From NCBI RefSeq assembly GCF_963924675.1, contig NC_089232.1, positions 43,192,522 through 43,256,521 on the forward strand: DNA of 64,000 bases. Reading direction: 5' to 3'. A program made the position numbers and the translations under genes. Origin of the DNA: Phocoena phocoena (lineage: Eukaryota; Chordata; Mammalia; Artiodactyla; Phocoenidae). The notes below the pieces were generated by a model. The model saw only the letters and a program-made list of their open reading frames with translations, was not told the DNA's origin and did no database searches. Below are positions 25,066-36,125 of this stretch, piece after piece (within the stretch, counting starts at the first letter, position 1; each line of letters begins with the position of its first letter).

Positions 25066-25530
25066 TGATTTTTATGTTTCATTAATACTGTTACTGAGTA
25101 CCTTCTATTACCTGAGACTATTCAAGACACTAGGAACAAAGCAGTAAACATTGTCTAACTCCCTGGTCTTACAGAGTATATATTTGGGATGTGGCAAAGG
25201 AAAACTCAAGTACTGATAAGTGCTGTTTGGGTCAAGGGGTAGATATTGTAGATGGAAGATCAGGAGAGTCCTCTTTGGGAGTTAATAACTTACATTTAAG
25301 TAATGGGAAAGAGAAGGCTGTGATGGGATTGTAGCAAGGAAAGATGGCACAATAGTAGGTAGAAGTCACCTCATAGCAAGTCTTGTAGTTGAAGCCAACG
25401 TGTTTAGGTTGTGTTCAGAGCTTTTAACTCAGGGAAGTATATAGTTTGATTTACAGTAAAACAATGGGTCCATTCTGGGTATAATGTGAAGAAGAAACTG
25501 AAGAGGAATCAGAGAGGAAGCAAGGAGACT
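25066..25530 (+). repeat. Ancient interspersed repeat, family unresolved
   Basis: This is a common mammalian repeat by its wording (actgagtaccttctatta, caagacactaggaacaaagcagtaaac, gataagtgctgtttggg, agtcttgtagttgaagcc). The same beginning recurs at 63850-64000. I do not recall the family name with confidence. Confidence 0.5.
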
Positions 25531-25534
25531 AGGA

Positions 25535-26330
25535 ACTCACCAAAAAAGATACCCCACATCCAAAGACAAAGGAGAAGCCACAGTGAGATGGTAGGAGGGA
25601 CACAATTACAATAAAATCAAATCCCATAACCACTGGGTGGGTGACTCACAAACTGGAGAATAATTATACCACAAAAGTCCACCCACTGGAGGGAAGGTTC
25701 TGAGCCCCACGTCAGGCTTCCCAACCTGGGGGTCCGGCAACGGGAGGAGGAATTCCCAGAGAACCAGACTTTGAAGGCTAGTGGAATTTGATTGCAGCAC
25801 TTCAACAGGACTGGGAAGAACAGAGACTCTACTCTTGGAGGGCACAAACAAAGTAGTGTGCACATCAGGACCCAGGGGGAAGGAGCAGTGACCCCATAGG
25901 AGACTGAACCAGACCTACCTGCTAGTGTTGGAGGGTCCTGCAGAGGCAGAGGGAGGCAGTGGCTCACCATGAGGACAAGGACACTGGAAGCAGAAGTTCT
26001 GGGAAGTACTCTTTGGCGTGAGCCCTCCCAGAGTCTGCCGTTAGCCCCACCAAAGAGCCTGTAGGCTCCAGTGCTGGGTTGCCTCAGGCCAAATAACCAA
26101 CGTGGAGGGGACTCAGCCCCACCCATCAGCAGACAAGCGGCTTAAAGTTTTACATAGCTCTGCCCACCAGAGCAACACCTAGCTCTACCCACCACCAATC
26201 TCTCCCATCAGGAAGCTTGCACAAGCTTCTTAGATAGCCTCATCCACCAGAGGGCAGACGGCAGAAGCAAGAAGAACTACAATTCTGCAGCCTGTGGAAT
26301 GAAAACCACATTCACAGAAAGATAGACAAA
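25535..26330 (+). promoter_or_regulatory. L1 5' UTR (copy 3)
   Basis: This leader of about 800 bp is GC-richer than its surroundings and precedes ORF1. It contains ACTTCAACAGGACTGGGAAG, the cctgctagtgttggaggg region and an ORF1-proximal accacattcacagaaagatagac. In this subfamily the leader is unlike that of copies 2 and 4 except for the short ORF1-proximal stretch (gcctcaggccaaataaccaac). L1 leaders hold the internal promoter. An antisense open frame of 169 codons across 25617-26126 is treated as chance. Confidence 0.7.
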
Positions 26331-27226
26331 ATGAAAAGACAGAGAGCTCTGTACCAGATGAAGGAACAAGATAAAACCCCAGAAAAACAACTAAATGAAG
26401 TGGAGACAGGAAACCTTCCAGAAAAAGAATTCAGAATAATGGTAGTGAAGATGATCCAGGACTTCGGAAAAATGATGGAGGCAAAGATTGAGGAGATGCA
26501 AGAAATGTTTAACAAAGACCTAGAAGGATTAAGGAACAAACAAACAGAGATGAACAATACAATAACTGAAGTGAAAAAAACACTAAAAAGAATCAATAGC
26601 AGAATAACTATTGAGGCAGAGGAACGGATAAGTGACCTGGAAGACAGAATGGTGGAAATCACTACCATAGAACAGAATAAAGGAAAAAAAAATGAAAAGA
26701 AATGAAGACAACCTAAGAGACCCCTGGGACAACATTAAATGCACCAATATTCACATGATAGGGGTCCCAGAAGGAGAAGAGAGAGAGAAAGGACCTGAGA
26801 AAATATTTGAAGAGATTATAGTCGAAAACTTCCTAATATGGGAAAGGAAACAGCCACCCAAGTCCAGGAAGCTCAGAGAGTCCCAGGCAGGATAAGCCCA
26901 AGTAGAAACATGCTGAGACAAATAGTAATCAAATTGACAAAAATTAAAGACAAAAATTATTTAAAACAAGAGAAAAATGACAAATAACATACAAGGGAAC
27001 TCCCATAAGCTTAACAGCTAATTTCTCAGCAGAAACTCTACAAGCCAGAAGATAGTGGCACCATATATTTAAATTGGTGAAAGGGAAGACACTACAACCA
27101 ACATTATTCTACCTGGCAAGGATCTCATTCAGACTTCTCTGGAGAAATCAAAAGCTTTACAGACAAGCAAAAGCTAAGAGACATCAGCACCACCAAACCA
27201 GCTCTACAGCAAATGCTAAAGGAACT
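26331..27226 (+). pseudogene. L1 ORF1, frameshifted
   Basis: ORF1p homologue starting at ATG 26331 (MKRQRALYQMKEQDKTPEKQ). The N-terminus and coiled coil are open to 26705, with an extra residue pair near ITIEAEERISDLEDRM. A frameshift in the A-run near 26685-26695 moves the frame to 26692-26895 (RDPWDNIKCTNIHMIGVPEG; the usual RDLWDN). Further frameshifts occur in the region corresponding to the RRM and C-terminal domain. A 2-bp deletion at the end removes the normal stop. Compared with copy 1 this ORF1 is more damaged. Confidence 0.85.
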
Positions 27227-27289
27227 TCTAAGTGGGAAACACAAGAGAAGAAAAGGACCTACAAAAACAGACACAAAACAATGAAGAAA

Positions 27290-30200
27290 ATGGTAATAGG
27301 AACATACATATCAATAATTACCTTAAATGTGAGTGGATTACATGCTCCAACCAAAAGACACAGGCTCGCTGAATGGATACAAAAACAAGACTCATCTATA
27401 TACTGTCTACAAGAGACCCACTTCAGACTTAGGGACACATACAGACTGAAAGTGAGGGGATGGAAAGAGATATTCCATGCAAATGGAAATCAAAAGAAAG
27501 CTGGAGTAGCAATACTCATATCAGATAAAGTAGACTTTAAAATTAAAAATGTTACAAGAGACAGGGAAGGACACTATATAATGATCAAGGGATCAATCCA
27601 AGAAGAAGATATAACAATTATAAATATTTATGCACCCAACATAGGAGCACCTCAATACATAAGGCAAATGCTAACAGCTATAAAATAGCAAATTGACAGT
27701 GACACAATAGTAGTGGGGGACTTTAACACCTCACTTACACCATTGGACAGATCATCCAAACAGAAAATTAATAAGGAAACACAAGCTTTAAATGACACAA
27801 TAGACGAGATAGATTAAAGTGATATTTATAGTACATTCCATCTGAAAAGAGCAGATTACACTTTCTTCTCAACTGCACAGGGAACATTCTCCAGGATAGA
27901 TCACATCTTGGGTCACAAATCAAGCCTTGGAAAATTTAAGGAAATTGAAATCATATCAAGCATGTGTTTCGACCACAATGCTATAAGCTTAGAAGTAAAT
28001 TACAGGGGGAAAAAAACGTAAAAAACACAAACACATGGAAGCTAAAGAATACTTTACTAAATAGCCAAGAGATCACTGAAGAAATCAAAGAGGAAATCAA
28101 AAAATACCTAGAGACAAATGAAAATGAACATATGACAATCCAAAACCTATGGGATGTAGCAAAAGCACTTCTAAGAGGGAAGTTTGTGGCCATACAATCC
28201 TCAAGAAACAACAAAAATCTCAAATAAACAATCTAACCTTACACCTAAAGGAACTAGAGAAAGAAGAACAAACAAAACCCAAAGTTAGTAGAAGGAAAGA
28301 AATCATAAAGATCAGGGCAGAAATAAATGAAATAGAAACAAAGAAAACAATAAGATCAATAAAACTAAAAGCTAATTCTTTGAGAACATAAACAAAATTG
28401 ATAAACCATTAGCCAGACTCATCAAGAAAAAGACGGAGAGGACTCAAATCAATAAAATTAGAAATGAAAAAGGAGAAGTTACAACAGACAGTGCAGAATA
28501 CAACGCATCATAAGAGACTACTACAAGCAACTCCATGCCAATAAAATAGAAAACGTGGAAGAAATAGACAAATTCCTAGAAAGGTATAACCTTCCAAGAC
28601 TGAACCAGGAAGAAATAGAAAATATGAACAGTCCAATCACAAGCACTGTAATTGGAACTGTGATTAAAAATCTTCCAACAAACGAAAGTTCAGGACCAGA
28701 TGGCTTCACAGGTGAATTCTATCAAACATTTAGAAAAGAGCTAACACCTATTCTTCTCAAACTCTTCCAAAAAATTGCAGAGGAAGGAACACTCCCAAAC
28801 TCATTCTACAAGGCCACCATCACCCTGATACCAAAACCAAAGATACTACAAAAAGATAAAATTACAGACCAGTATCACTGATGAATATAGATGCAAAAAT
28901 CTTCAACACAATACTAGCAAAAAGAATCCAACAACACATTAAAAGGATCATTCACCATGATCAAATGGGATTTATCCCAGGGATGCAAGGATTCTTCAAT
29001 ATATGCAAATCAATCAATGTGATACACCATATTAACAAACTGAAGAATAAAGGTCATGTGATCATCTCAATAGATGCAGAAAAAGCTTTGGACAAAATTC
29101 AACACAAATTTGGGCTTCACTGGTGGCGCAGTGGTTGAGAGTCCGCCTGCCGATAGAGGGGACACAGGTTCGTGTCCCAGTCTGGGAAGATCCCACATGC
29201 CGTGGAGTGGCTAGGCCCATGAGCCATGGCCGCTGAACCTGTGGTTCCGGAGCCTGTGCTCAGCAACGGGAGAGGCCACAACATTGAGAGATGCACGTAC
29301 CACAAAAAAAAAAAAAAAAATTCAACACAAATTTATGATAAAAACTCTCCATAAAGTGGGCATCGAGGGAACCTACCTCAACATAATAAAGGCCATCTCT
29401 GACAAACCCACAGCAAACATCATTCTCAATGGTGAAAAACTGAAAGCATTTCCTCTAAGATCAGTAAAAAGACAAGGATGTCTATTCTCGCCACTATTAT
29501 ACAACATAGTTTTGGAAGTCCTAGCCACAGCAATCAGAGAAGAAAAAGAAATAAAAAAAATACAAATTGGAAAAGAAGAAGTAAAACTGTCACTGTTTGC
29601 AGATGACATGATACTATACATAGAAAATCCTAAAGGTGCCACCAGAAAACTACTAGAGCTAATCAATGAATTTGGTAAGGTTGCAAGTTACAAAATCAAT
29701 GCACAAAAATCTCTTGCATCTCTATACACTAACAATGAAAGATCAGAAAACTTAAGGAAACACTCCCATTTACCACTGCAACAAAAAGAATAAAATACCT
29801 AGGAATAAACCTACCTAAGGAGATAAGAGACCTGTATGCCAAAAACTATAAGACACTGATGAAAGAAATCAAAAATGACACAAACAGATGGAGAGATATA
29901 CCAGCTTCTTGGATTGGAAGAATCAACATTGTGAAAATGACTATACTACCCAAAGCAATCTACAAATTCAGTGCAATCCCTAGCAAATTACCAATGGCAG
30001 GTTTTGCTGTTTTTTTTTTTATTTTATTTTTTTACAGAACTAGAACAAAAAATCTTAAAATTTGTATGGAGACACAAAAGACCCCAAATAGCCAAAGCAA
30101 TCTTGAGGGGGAAAATGGAGCTGGAGGAATCAGACTCCCTGACTTCATACTATACTACAAAGCTACAGTAATCAAGACAGCATGGGACTGGCACAAAAAC

Positions 30201-31338
30201 AGAAATATCGATCAATGGAAGAAGACAGAAAGTCCAGAGATAAACCCACGCACATATGGTCACCTTATCTTTGTTAAAGGGGGCAAGGATATACAATGGA
30301 GAAAAGACAGTCTCTTCAATAAGTGGTGCTGGGAAAACTGGACAGCTACTTGTAAAAGAATGAAATTAGAACACTCCCTAACACCATACACAAAAGTAAA
30401 CTCAAAATGGATTAAAGACCTAAATGTAAGACTGGACACTATAAAACTCTTAGAGGAAAACATAGGAAGAACACTCTTTGACATAAATCACAGCAAGATC
30501 CTTTTTGACCCTCCTCCCAGAGAAATGGAAATAAAAACCAAAACAAGATGGGACCTAGTTAAATTTAAAAGCTTTTGCAGAGCAAAGGAAACTATAAACA
30601 AGATGAAAAGACAACCTTCAGAATGGGAGAAAATATTTGCAAACAAATCAATGGACAAAGGGTTAATCTCCAAAATATATAAACAGCTCATGTAGCTCAA
30701 TATTAAGAAAACACAACCCAATCCAAAAATGGGCAGACGACCTAAATAGACATTTCTCCAAAGAAGACATACAGATGTCCAAGAGGCACATGAAAAGATG
30801 CCCAACATCACTAATTATTAGAGAAATGTAAATCAAAACTACAGTGAGGTATCACCTCACACTGGTTAGAATGGGCATCACCAGAAAATCTACAAACAAC
30901 AAATGCTGGAGAGGGTGTTGAGAAAAGGGAACCCTCTTGCACTGTTGGTGGGAATGTAAATTGATACAGCCATTATAAAGAACAGTATGGAGGTTCCTTA
31001 AAAAACCAAAAATAGAATTACCATATGACCCAGCAATCCCAGTACTGGGCATATACCCAGAGAAAATCATAATTCAAAAAGACGTGTGCACACCAATGTT
31101 CATTGCAGCACTATTTACAGTAGCCAGGTCATGGAAGCAACCTAAATGCCCATCGACAGACGAATCGATAAAGAAGATATGGTACATATATACAATATAC
31201 TATTACTCGGCCATACAAAGGAACAAAAATTGGGTCATTTGTAGAGATGTGCATGGACTAGAGACTGTCATACAGCGTGAACTAAGCCAGAAAGAGAAAA
31301 ACACATATCATATATTAACGCATATATGTGGAATCTAG
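27290..31338 (+). pseudogene. L1 ORF2 (endonuclease and reverse transcriptase), broken
   Basis: ORF2p homologue. The endonuclease (ATG 27290 to a TAG near 27686) is open and well kept: MVIGTYISIITLNVSGLHAP, YCLQETHFRLRDTYRLK, INIYAPNIGAPQYIRQML. The stop TAG replaces the lysine/glycine-type codon seen in copy 2. The reverse transcriptase starts in the 28555-28881 frame ([15 protein letters not shown]) and the catalytic F-A-D-D is intact at 29596-29607, in the 29284-29793 frame. A SINE (29112-29316) splits the domain just after [15 protein letters not shown]. The C-terminal region (29859-30695 frame, then 31084-31338) ends HICGI before TAG 31338. Frameshifts near 28880, 29755 and 30800-31080 prevent function. 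Confidence 0.88.
29112..29316 (+). mobile_element. CHR-type SINE inside L1 ORF2
   Basis: Starts GGGCTTCACTGGTGGCGCAG, ends in an A-run of about 17. Target-site duplications AAAATTCAACACAAATTT at 29094-29111 and 29317-29334 are identical and derive from L1 ORF2 itself, so the SINE inserted after the L1. Confidence 0.96.
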
Positions 31339-31555
31339 AAAAATGGTACAGATCAACTGGTTTGCAAGGCAGAAATTGAGACACAGATGTAGGGAACAAA
31401 CGTATGGACACCAAAGGGAGAAAGCTGGCAGGCGGGGAATGTGTTGGTGGGAAGAACTGGAAGATTGGGATTGACATATATATACTAATATGTATAAAAT
31501 AGGTAACTAATAAGAAGCTGCTGTATAAATAAATTAATTAAAAATTTTAAAATAC
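31339..31555 (+). other. L1 3' UTR and tail (copy 3)
   Basis: Short 3' UTR of the subfamily of copy 3 (agaactggaagattgggattgacatata, aataagaagctgctgtataaataa) ending in an AT-rich tail. It is shorter and different from the G-rich 3' UTR of copies 2 and 4. Confidence 0.75.
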
Positions 31556-31679
31556 CCGAAGTAGTGAGACAGAAAAAAGCTTCCAGGATTAAAATAGGTA
31601 AGGGTTTACAGAAAAAAAGCAGTGTGATGAACACCAAAGCTATGATTTCTCAGCCAGGTTTTCTCCAAAATGAGAATTT

Positions 31680-31865
31680 TTTTAAAAGACTTTATGTTTT
31701 TCCGCAGTTTTATGTTCACAGCAAAACTGAGAGAAAGATAATGCAGAATTTTCCCATATCCCTCCTTCTTCCACATGTGCACAGCCTCCCTCATTATCAA
31801 CATCCTTTTCCTTTTACCTATAGCACAAGAATCCAAACTATAACCCAAAGTTGGAAAGAGTTGAG
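31680..31865. mobile_element. Old L1 3' UTR-like fragment
   Basis: Phrases such as gcagttttatgttcacagcaaaactgag and ccacatgtgcacagcctccctcattatcaacatcc match the 3' region of old mammalian L1 elements from memory. Diverged, non-coding. Confidence 0.5.
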
Positions 31866-34582
31866 GACGTGACGCTCTTTGATGGTATGTTGGGGAATGT
31901 CTTCCAACAAACACCATTCAAGTTCTAATCCCCACATTTGAGAAATGATTCCCCTTATACAGACTTGATAATTTTCACTGTATAATACATGCTGAGCCAT
32001 GTTTTTTGGAATCCCCTTATGAATTCCACAGACAACATTGCTACTGGACTCTCAGCCATAGTGTGAATTCCTAGACTTTGTCCTTTATTTTCCTACTGAC
32101 CAGCTCCTATAGTTTTATCCAGGTTTTGTTTTTTGTTTTTGGAGTTTTTTTGAGGGGCCAGGGATGTTGTATTGTCTTTACTTATAAATAATTTCCCCAA
32201 TTTTAGAAATATGATTCTGTTCACATAAATTTAACTTATCTGTACATCTTGATTTGTTTATTGATTTTAAACCTTAATTGTATGTCTTTTTTAGACCATT
32301 CTGCTAAATTTTAATGTATAATTCATATTTAAATTTTAATAAATATATTTAAAAATAAAATAAATAAATAAGTAAATATGTAAGGGAAATCCTTTGGATC
32401 TAAAATTTTATATTGTTTCTGGCATGATTTCCTTATATAACGAAGCCATCTGTAGACATCTGATTGATTTCTACATTTTTCTTAACAAAATAAAATCTTA
32501 AGAATATTTTTTGCACATCTGCAGAGTTCTTGTATTTCAGATTCAACTCTTCTGAATTGCAGAGAATTTGGTGCATCATCAGAAAATATTCAAAGTGGGT
32601 AAAATTACTGCTTTGCAAGTAGGTGACTATAGTTTTGAAGAAATGTTGGTATTTGCATATCGGACCACTTTGGAAGATCAAATTTTACCTGTTTTCTTTG
32701 TTTAATTTTTAGAAAATACAATATAAGTATTCAATTATTATTTACATATTGTATGCACAGTTAAATAATTAAATTAATTGTTATGTGTCAGCATACACAA
32801 GAAAAGTAAAAAATAAGTGCTTATTTTGTGTAACATAACCTCAACGGTCAGAGGGTAGAGTGTCTATGTGGAAAACAGGTAAACTGTAAGGTTTCTTACC
32901 TTCTGCCTCTTGGTCATTAGGACTGCCATTACAGGCAAGGAAGAAGAAAATGAGATATGAAATTCATATTACTCAACTTTTCTTCTAGCTCAGAGTTACA
33001 GTAGAAGGTGTAAGGGCCAGAAGAAAACTTGGTAACAAAAACTTCCCATCTGAGATTAGAGTTGCCTTAGACTTCTCTTAGCCTGTTTCATGACCCCGTG
33101 TCTAACAATTCATCTGTATGATCTCTTGTATCCTATTACTAACATAAGTTAAACATGGCTCTTTTGACAAATGGAGAAGAAGTATCTGTTTTCTTCATCC
33201 CAGTGTGAGTGAGTTCAAAAGTCAAATGTAACTGGCGTAACATCTGGTAAGAAACAGGGCTGCAAAGTAAGCAGTGTACTGAAAGGTGGGTACCAGGTAA
33301 CCATATGCAGGTTCTAGGTAACCTGATTCAGGAAGTGACTGGAGGCATTGTAGAAAGCTAATGGAGGACTGATCTGTGTGGCATATCCCGTACCTACTCA
33401 AAAAGGAAGGAAGGAAAGAAGGGAAGAAGAAATGACTATTTCTAACTATTTCGATATTTTGGCTAGAGTATCTCCAGATCATTAGGGATTGTATTATTTC
33501 TTCAATAAGGACATTTGAGTTGTGTGTAGTAAGCACTGTTAGTCACTTTCCCTTTAGCTGCTACTCCATTACCTCCTTCTAACAGAACCTAATTATAATG
33601 TGTCCAGCCCCAGGCAATGTATAACAGTTGGGCAAAGACAATCACATTGCTCTGATCCTTTGACAGTTGATTTTCCAGGCTCCCTTTCTGCTGTTGCTAG
33701 CCATGTGAACCATTCTCTGCAATGGGATGTTGCATGATCTCCTTGGATAGGGGTTTTCTTTAAGAAATGTTGTGTTCCTGAGAAAGAGACAGATAGGATA
33801 GGTACCTTTCTTCAATTTCTTACTGCTTTGATTGTAGAAATAATGCCTGTATATTCAGTAGCCATCCTGCACACACAAGGTAACAGATAGCAGACAAGTA
33901 GATAATGAGCTAAGTCCAGTGAAGCAGAAAAAGGATCCCTGACACCAAAGCTAGTGCTTGCAACGTTTTATCTCAAGACTTTCATTGTAAGTGAAGTATT
34001 ATTCAAGCACTGTGAGTTGCATATTCTGTCAACATATCCAGTTGTATTCCTAACATATATTCTGGCAGAATTATTTTTAAGTATATATGTAGAACACTTT
34101 GATTCCAAAATTTTACCCAGTTCTTCTTGGGTAATGTTGAGAGAAAATAGTCATCCTCTATCTCTATTTGATTTACTTTGATTCATAATATCCAGTGAAA
34201 TCATGAGATACTAATCAGTTTCTGGTCCTGTGCTTATGTCAAGTTCAGTTTAATTAAACGTAGCTGTTTCCTCTGCACTATAAACTAGAATCTAGAATTG
34301 GTCTATTTATTTGCCAAGAGAAACTTTTATTTTGATCTTTTTTATTAGAAAAAATAATAGTTTTGATCTGTGAAAAATATTGAACATTACTTTTCTTGTG
34401 TCATGTGATTATAGTAATGCCTTTGTTAATACTGATGTAAATATTGCTTTGGAATTTAAAAAATATCATATCAATATTTTTTTCAGAAGAGGTATAATCA
34501 GGAATGCACCCTTAAATTTTGGCTGGCATCATAGATAATCAGAGAACCCCTTTAGAGATGGGCCCAGAAATGTCATAAAACA
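31866..34582. other. Unassigned non-coding DNA
   Basis: No gene recognised. Contents: an A/T-rich run (32335-32390, AAATAAATAAATAAGTAAAT), a GGAA-rich purine tract (33397-33432), and at 33540-33960 a segment that may be an old LTR or DNA transposon that I cannot name. Confidence 0.45.
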
Positions 34583-34664
34583 AAGGAATAAACATGTATT
34601 CCAGCTCCATCCATGTTACCACAAATGGTAGGATTACCCCAAGGTTGAATAATATTCCACTGTA

Positions 34665-34738
<74 letters not shown>

Positions 34739-35515
34739 CATACATATATATGTGTATGTACATATACTGCATTTCTTCATTCATTCATTTGTTCATGGAC
34801 ACTTAGATTGTTTCCATACTTTCTCTATTGTAAGTAATGCTGCAGTGAATATGGGAGTACAAATACGTTTTTGAGATAACGATTTTTTTTGTCCTTTGGG
34901 TGTATACCCAGAAGTGGGAATGCTGATTCATATGGTAGTTCTATTTTTAATTTCTTGAGGAACCTCCATACTCTTTCCTGAGGTAGCTATACCAGTTTAC
35001 ATTCCCACCAACAGTGTTCAAAGTTTCTCTTTTCTCCAGTCCTTGCCAGAATTTGATATCTCTTGTCTTTTTGATAATAGCCATTTTAACAGGTATGAGG
35101 TGATATCTCACTGTGGTTTTGATTTGCATTCTCCTCATAATTAGTGAGGTTGAGCATCTTTTCATGTACCTCTTGGCCATTTGTATGTCTTCTTTGGGAA
35201 AATGTCTATTTAGATCTTTTGCCCATTTTTAATCAGGGTATTTGTTGGTTTGCTACTGAGTTGAATGTAATCTTTGTGTATTTTGAATGTTAACTCCTTT
35301 TTGTATATGTGGTGTGCAAATATTTTTCCCATTCGATAGGTTGCCTTTTCATTTTGTTGATGGTTTCCTTCACTATGAAGAGGCCTTTTAGTTTGATGTA
35401 ATTTCACGTGCTTATTTTTGATTTTATTACCTTTGCTTTTGGTGTTAAATTCAAGACCAATGTCAAGGATTTATCCGTAGGGTTTTTTTTCTAGGAGATT
35501 TATGGTTTCAAATCC
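34583..35515 (-). mobile_element. Old L1 ORF2 C-terminal fragment
   Basis: Minus-strand remnant of an older L1, recognisable by the ORF2 C-terminal region (minus-strand frame 34947-35180 carries the region before [15 protein letters not shown]; frame 35210-35407 has MKLHQTKRPLHSEGNHQQNE). It holds the microsatellite at 34663-34760. The pieces at 36126-37600 continue the same element toward its 5' end after an interruption. Confidence 0.8.
34663..34770. repeat. Compound (TG)n(TA)n microsatellite
   Basis: A TG tract (about 34670-34704) is followed directly by an alternating TA tract (about 34705-34733), then interrupted TACA/TATG repeats to about 34765. It sits in an old L1 ORF2 and gives misleading short ORFs on both strands. 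Confidence 0.97.
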
Positions 35516-36125
35516 TCAGGAAGAAGTTGAAAGTTGGGGGTTCCCTCCCAGTCATATGGCACTACGCTGGGAGTGGGTTTTATGGCAAGAGTGTGTCTCA
35601 GCCTTTCCTACCTGTTTCAATGCGGATATTTTCTCATTCACCCTGTTAAAAGATCAACTGAAGTATATACAAAATTTTAAGAGTTTATTTGAGCAAACAT
35701 TGATTCAAGTTAGCACCAAATGGGAAGTGATTAGGAATGCTCCACTTACAGGAGCTAGCTGCAAGACTTTTTATAGCGAAAACTCAGAAGCAAAACAAGG
35801 AAATTGATTGGCTGTAGCATAAGTGATCATCTTTTTTGTGTGAAAGCTTAGTTGGCTGTTTGTGAATGGTTGTCCTTAGGTTTTGATTTCTTAACCTTGT
35901 GGTATTGACAGGCTTAGGTTTTGTTGTGGTTAAGTAGGCTGCTAAGGCATTAAAGCCACCTCAGTCTAAATATCTCTTTGTTAATTAAACAACCCAGTGT
36001 GTAGAGACCCTCAGCTAGCTTCTGGATCTCTTTCAGAGGGAATTACTCCTTGTGTAGCTGCATATTCCATGTGTCTGTGGAGCCTCCTAGGTCACCATTT
36101 TAGCTGACCTCCACTCTAATTATTT
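35516..36125. repeat. Insert splitting the old L1, possibly an LTR
   Basis: L1 similarity stops near 35515 and returns near 36126, with the catalytic part of the reverse transcriptase missing between. The inserted DNA contains ttttaagagtttatttgagcaaac and a tttttatagcgaaaactcag stretch that resemble some retroviral LTRs in antisense. I could not find LTR ends or duplications, so it could also be unrelated DNA exposed by deletion. Confidence 0.35.

Larger units (their letters stand above)
25535..31555 (+). mobile_element. L1 LINE, copy 3 (near full length, SINE inside)
   Basis: Plus-strand L1 with leader (25535-26330), ORF1 (26331-27226), ORF2 (27290-31338), 3' UTR and AT-rich tail near 31555. 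It belongs to the same subfamily as copy 1 by its ORF1 N-terminus. ORF2 contains a SINE at 29112-29316 and a T-rich extra block at about 30003-30038. No clear target-site duplication was found, and the left edge is approximate because it joins an older repeat. Confidence 0.9.

Noticed and set aside
25617..26126. 169-codon minus-strand ORF
   Set aside because: It is antisense to the L1 copy 3 leader, with no domain or conservation evidence.
34539..34874. ORFs rich in CV, YI and TH repeats
   Set aside because: They are translations of the TG/TA microsatellite.
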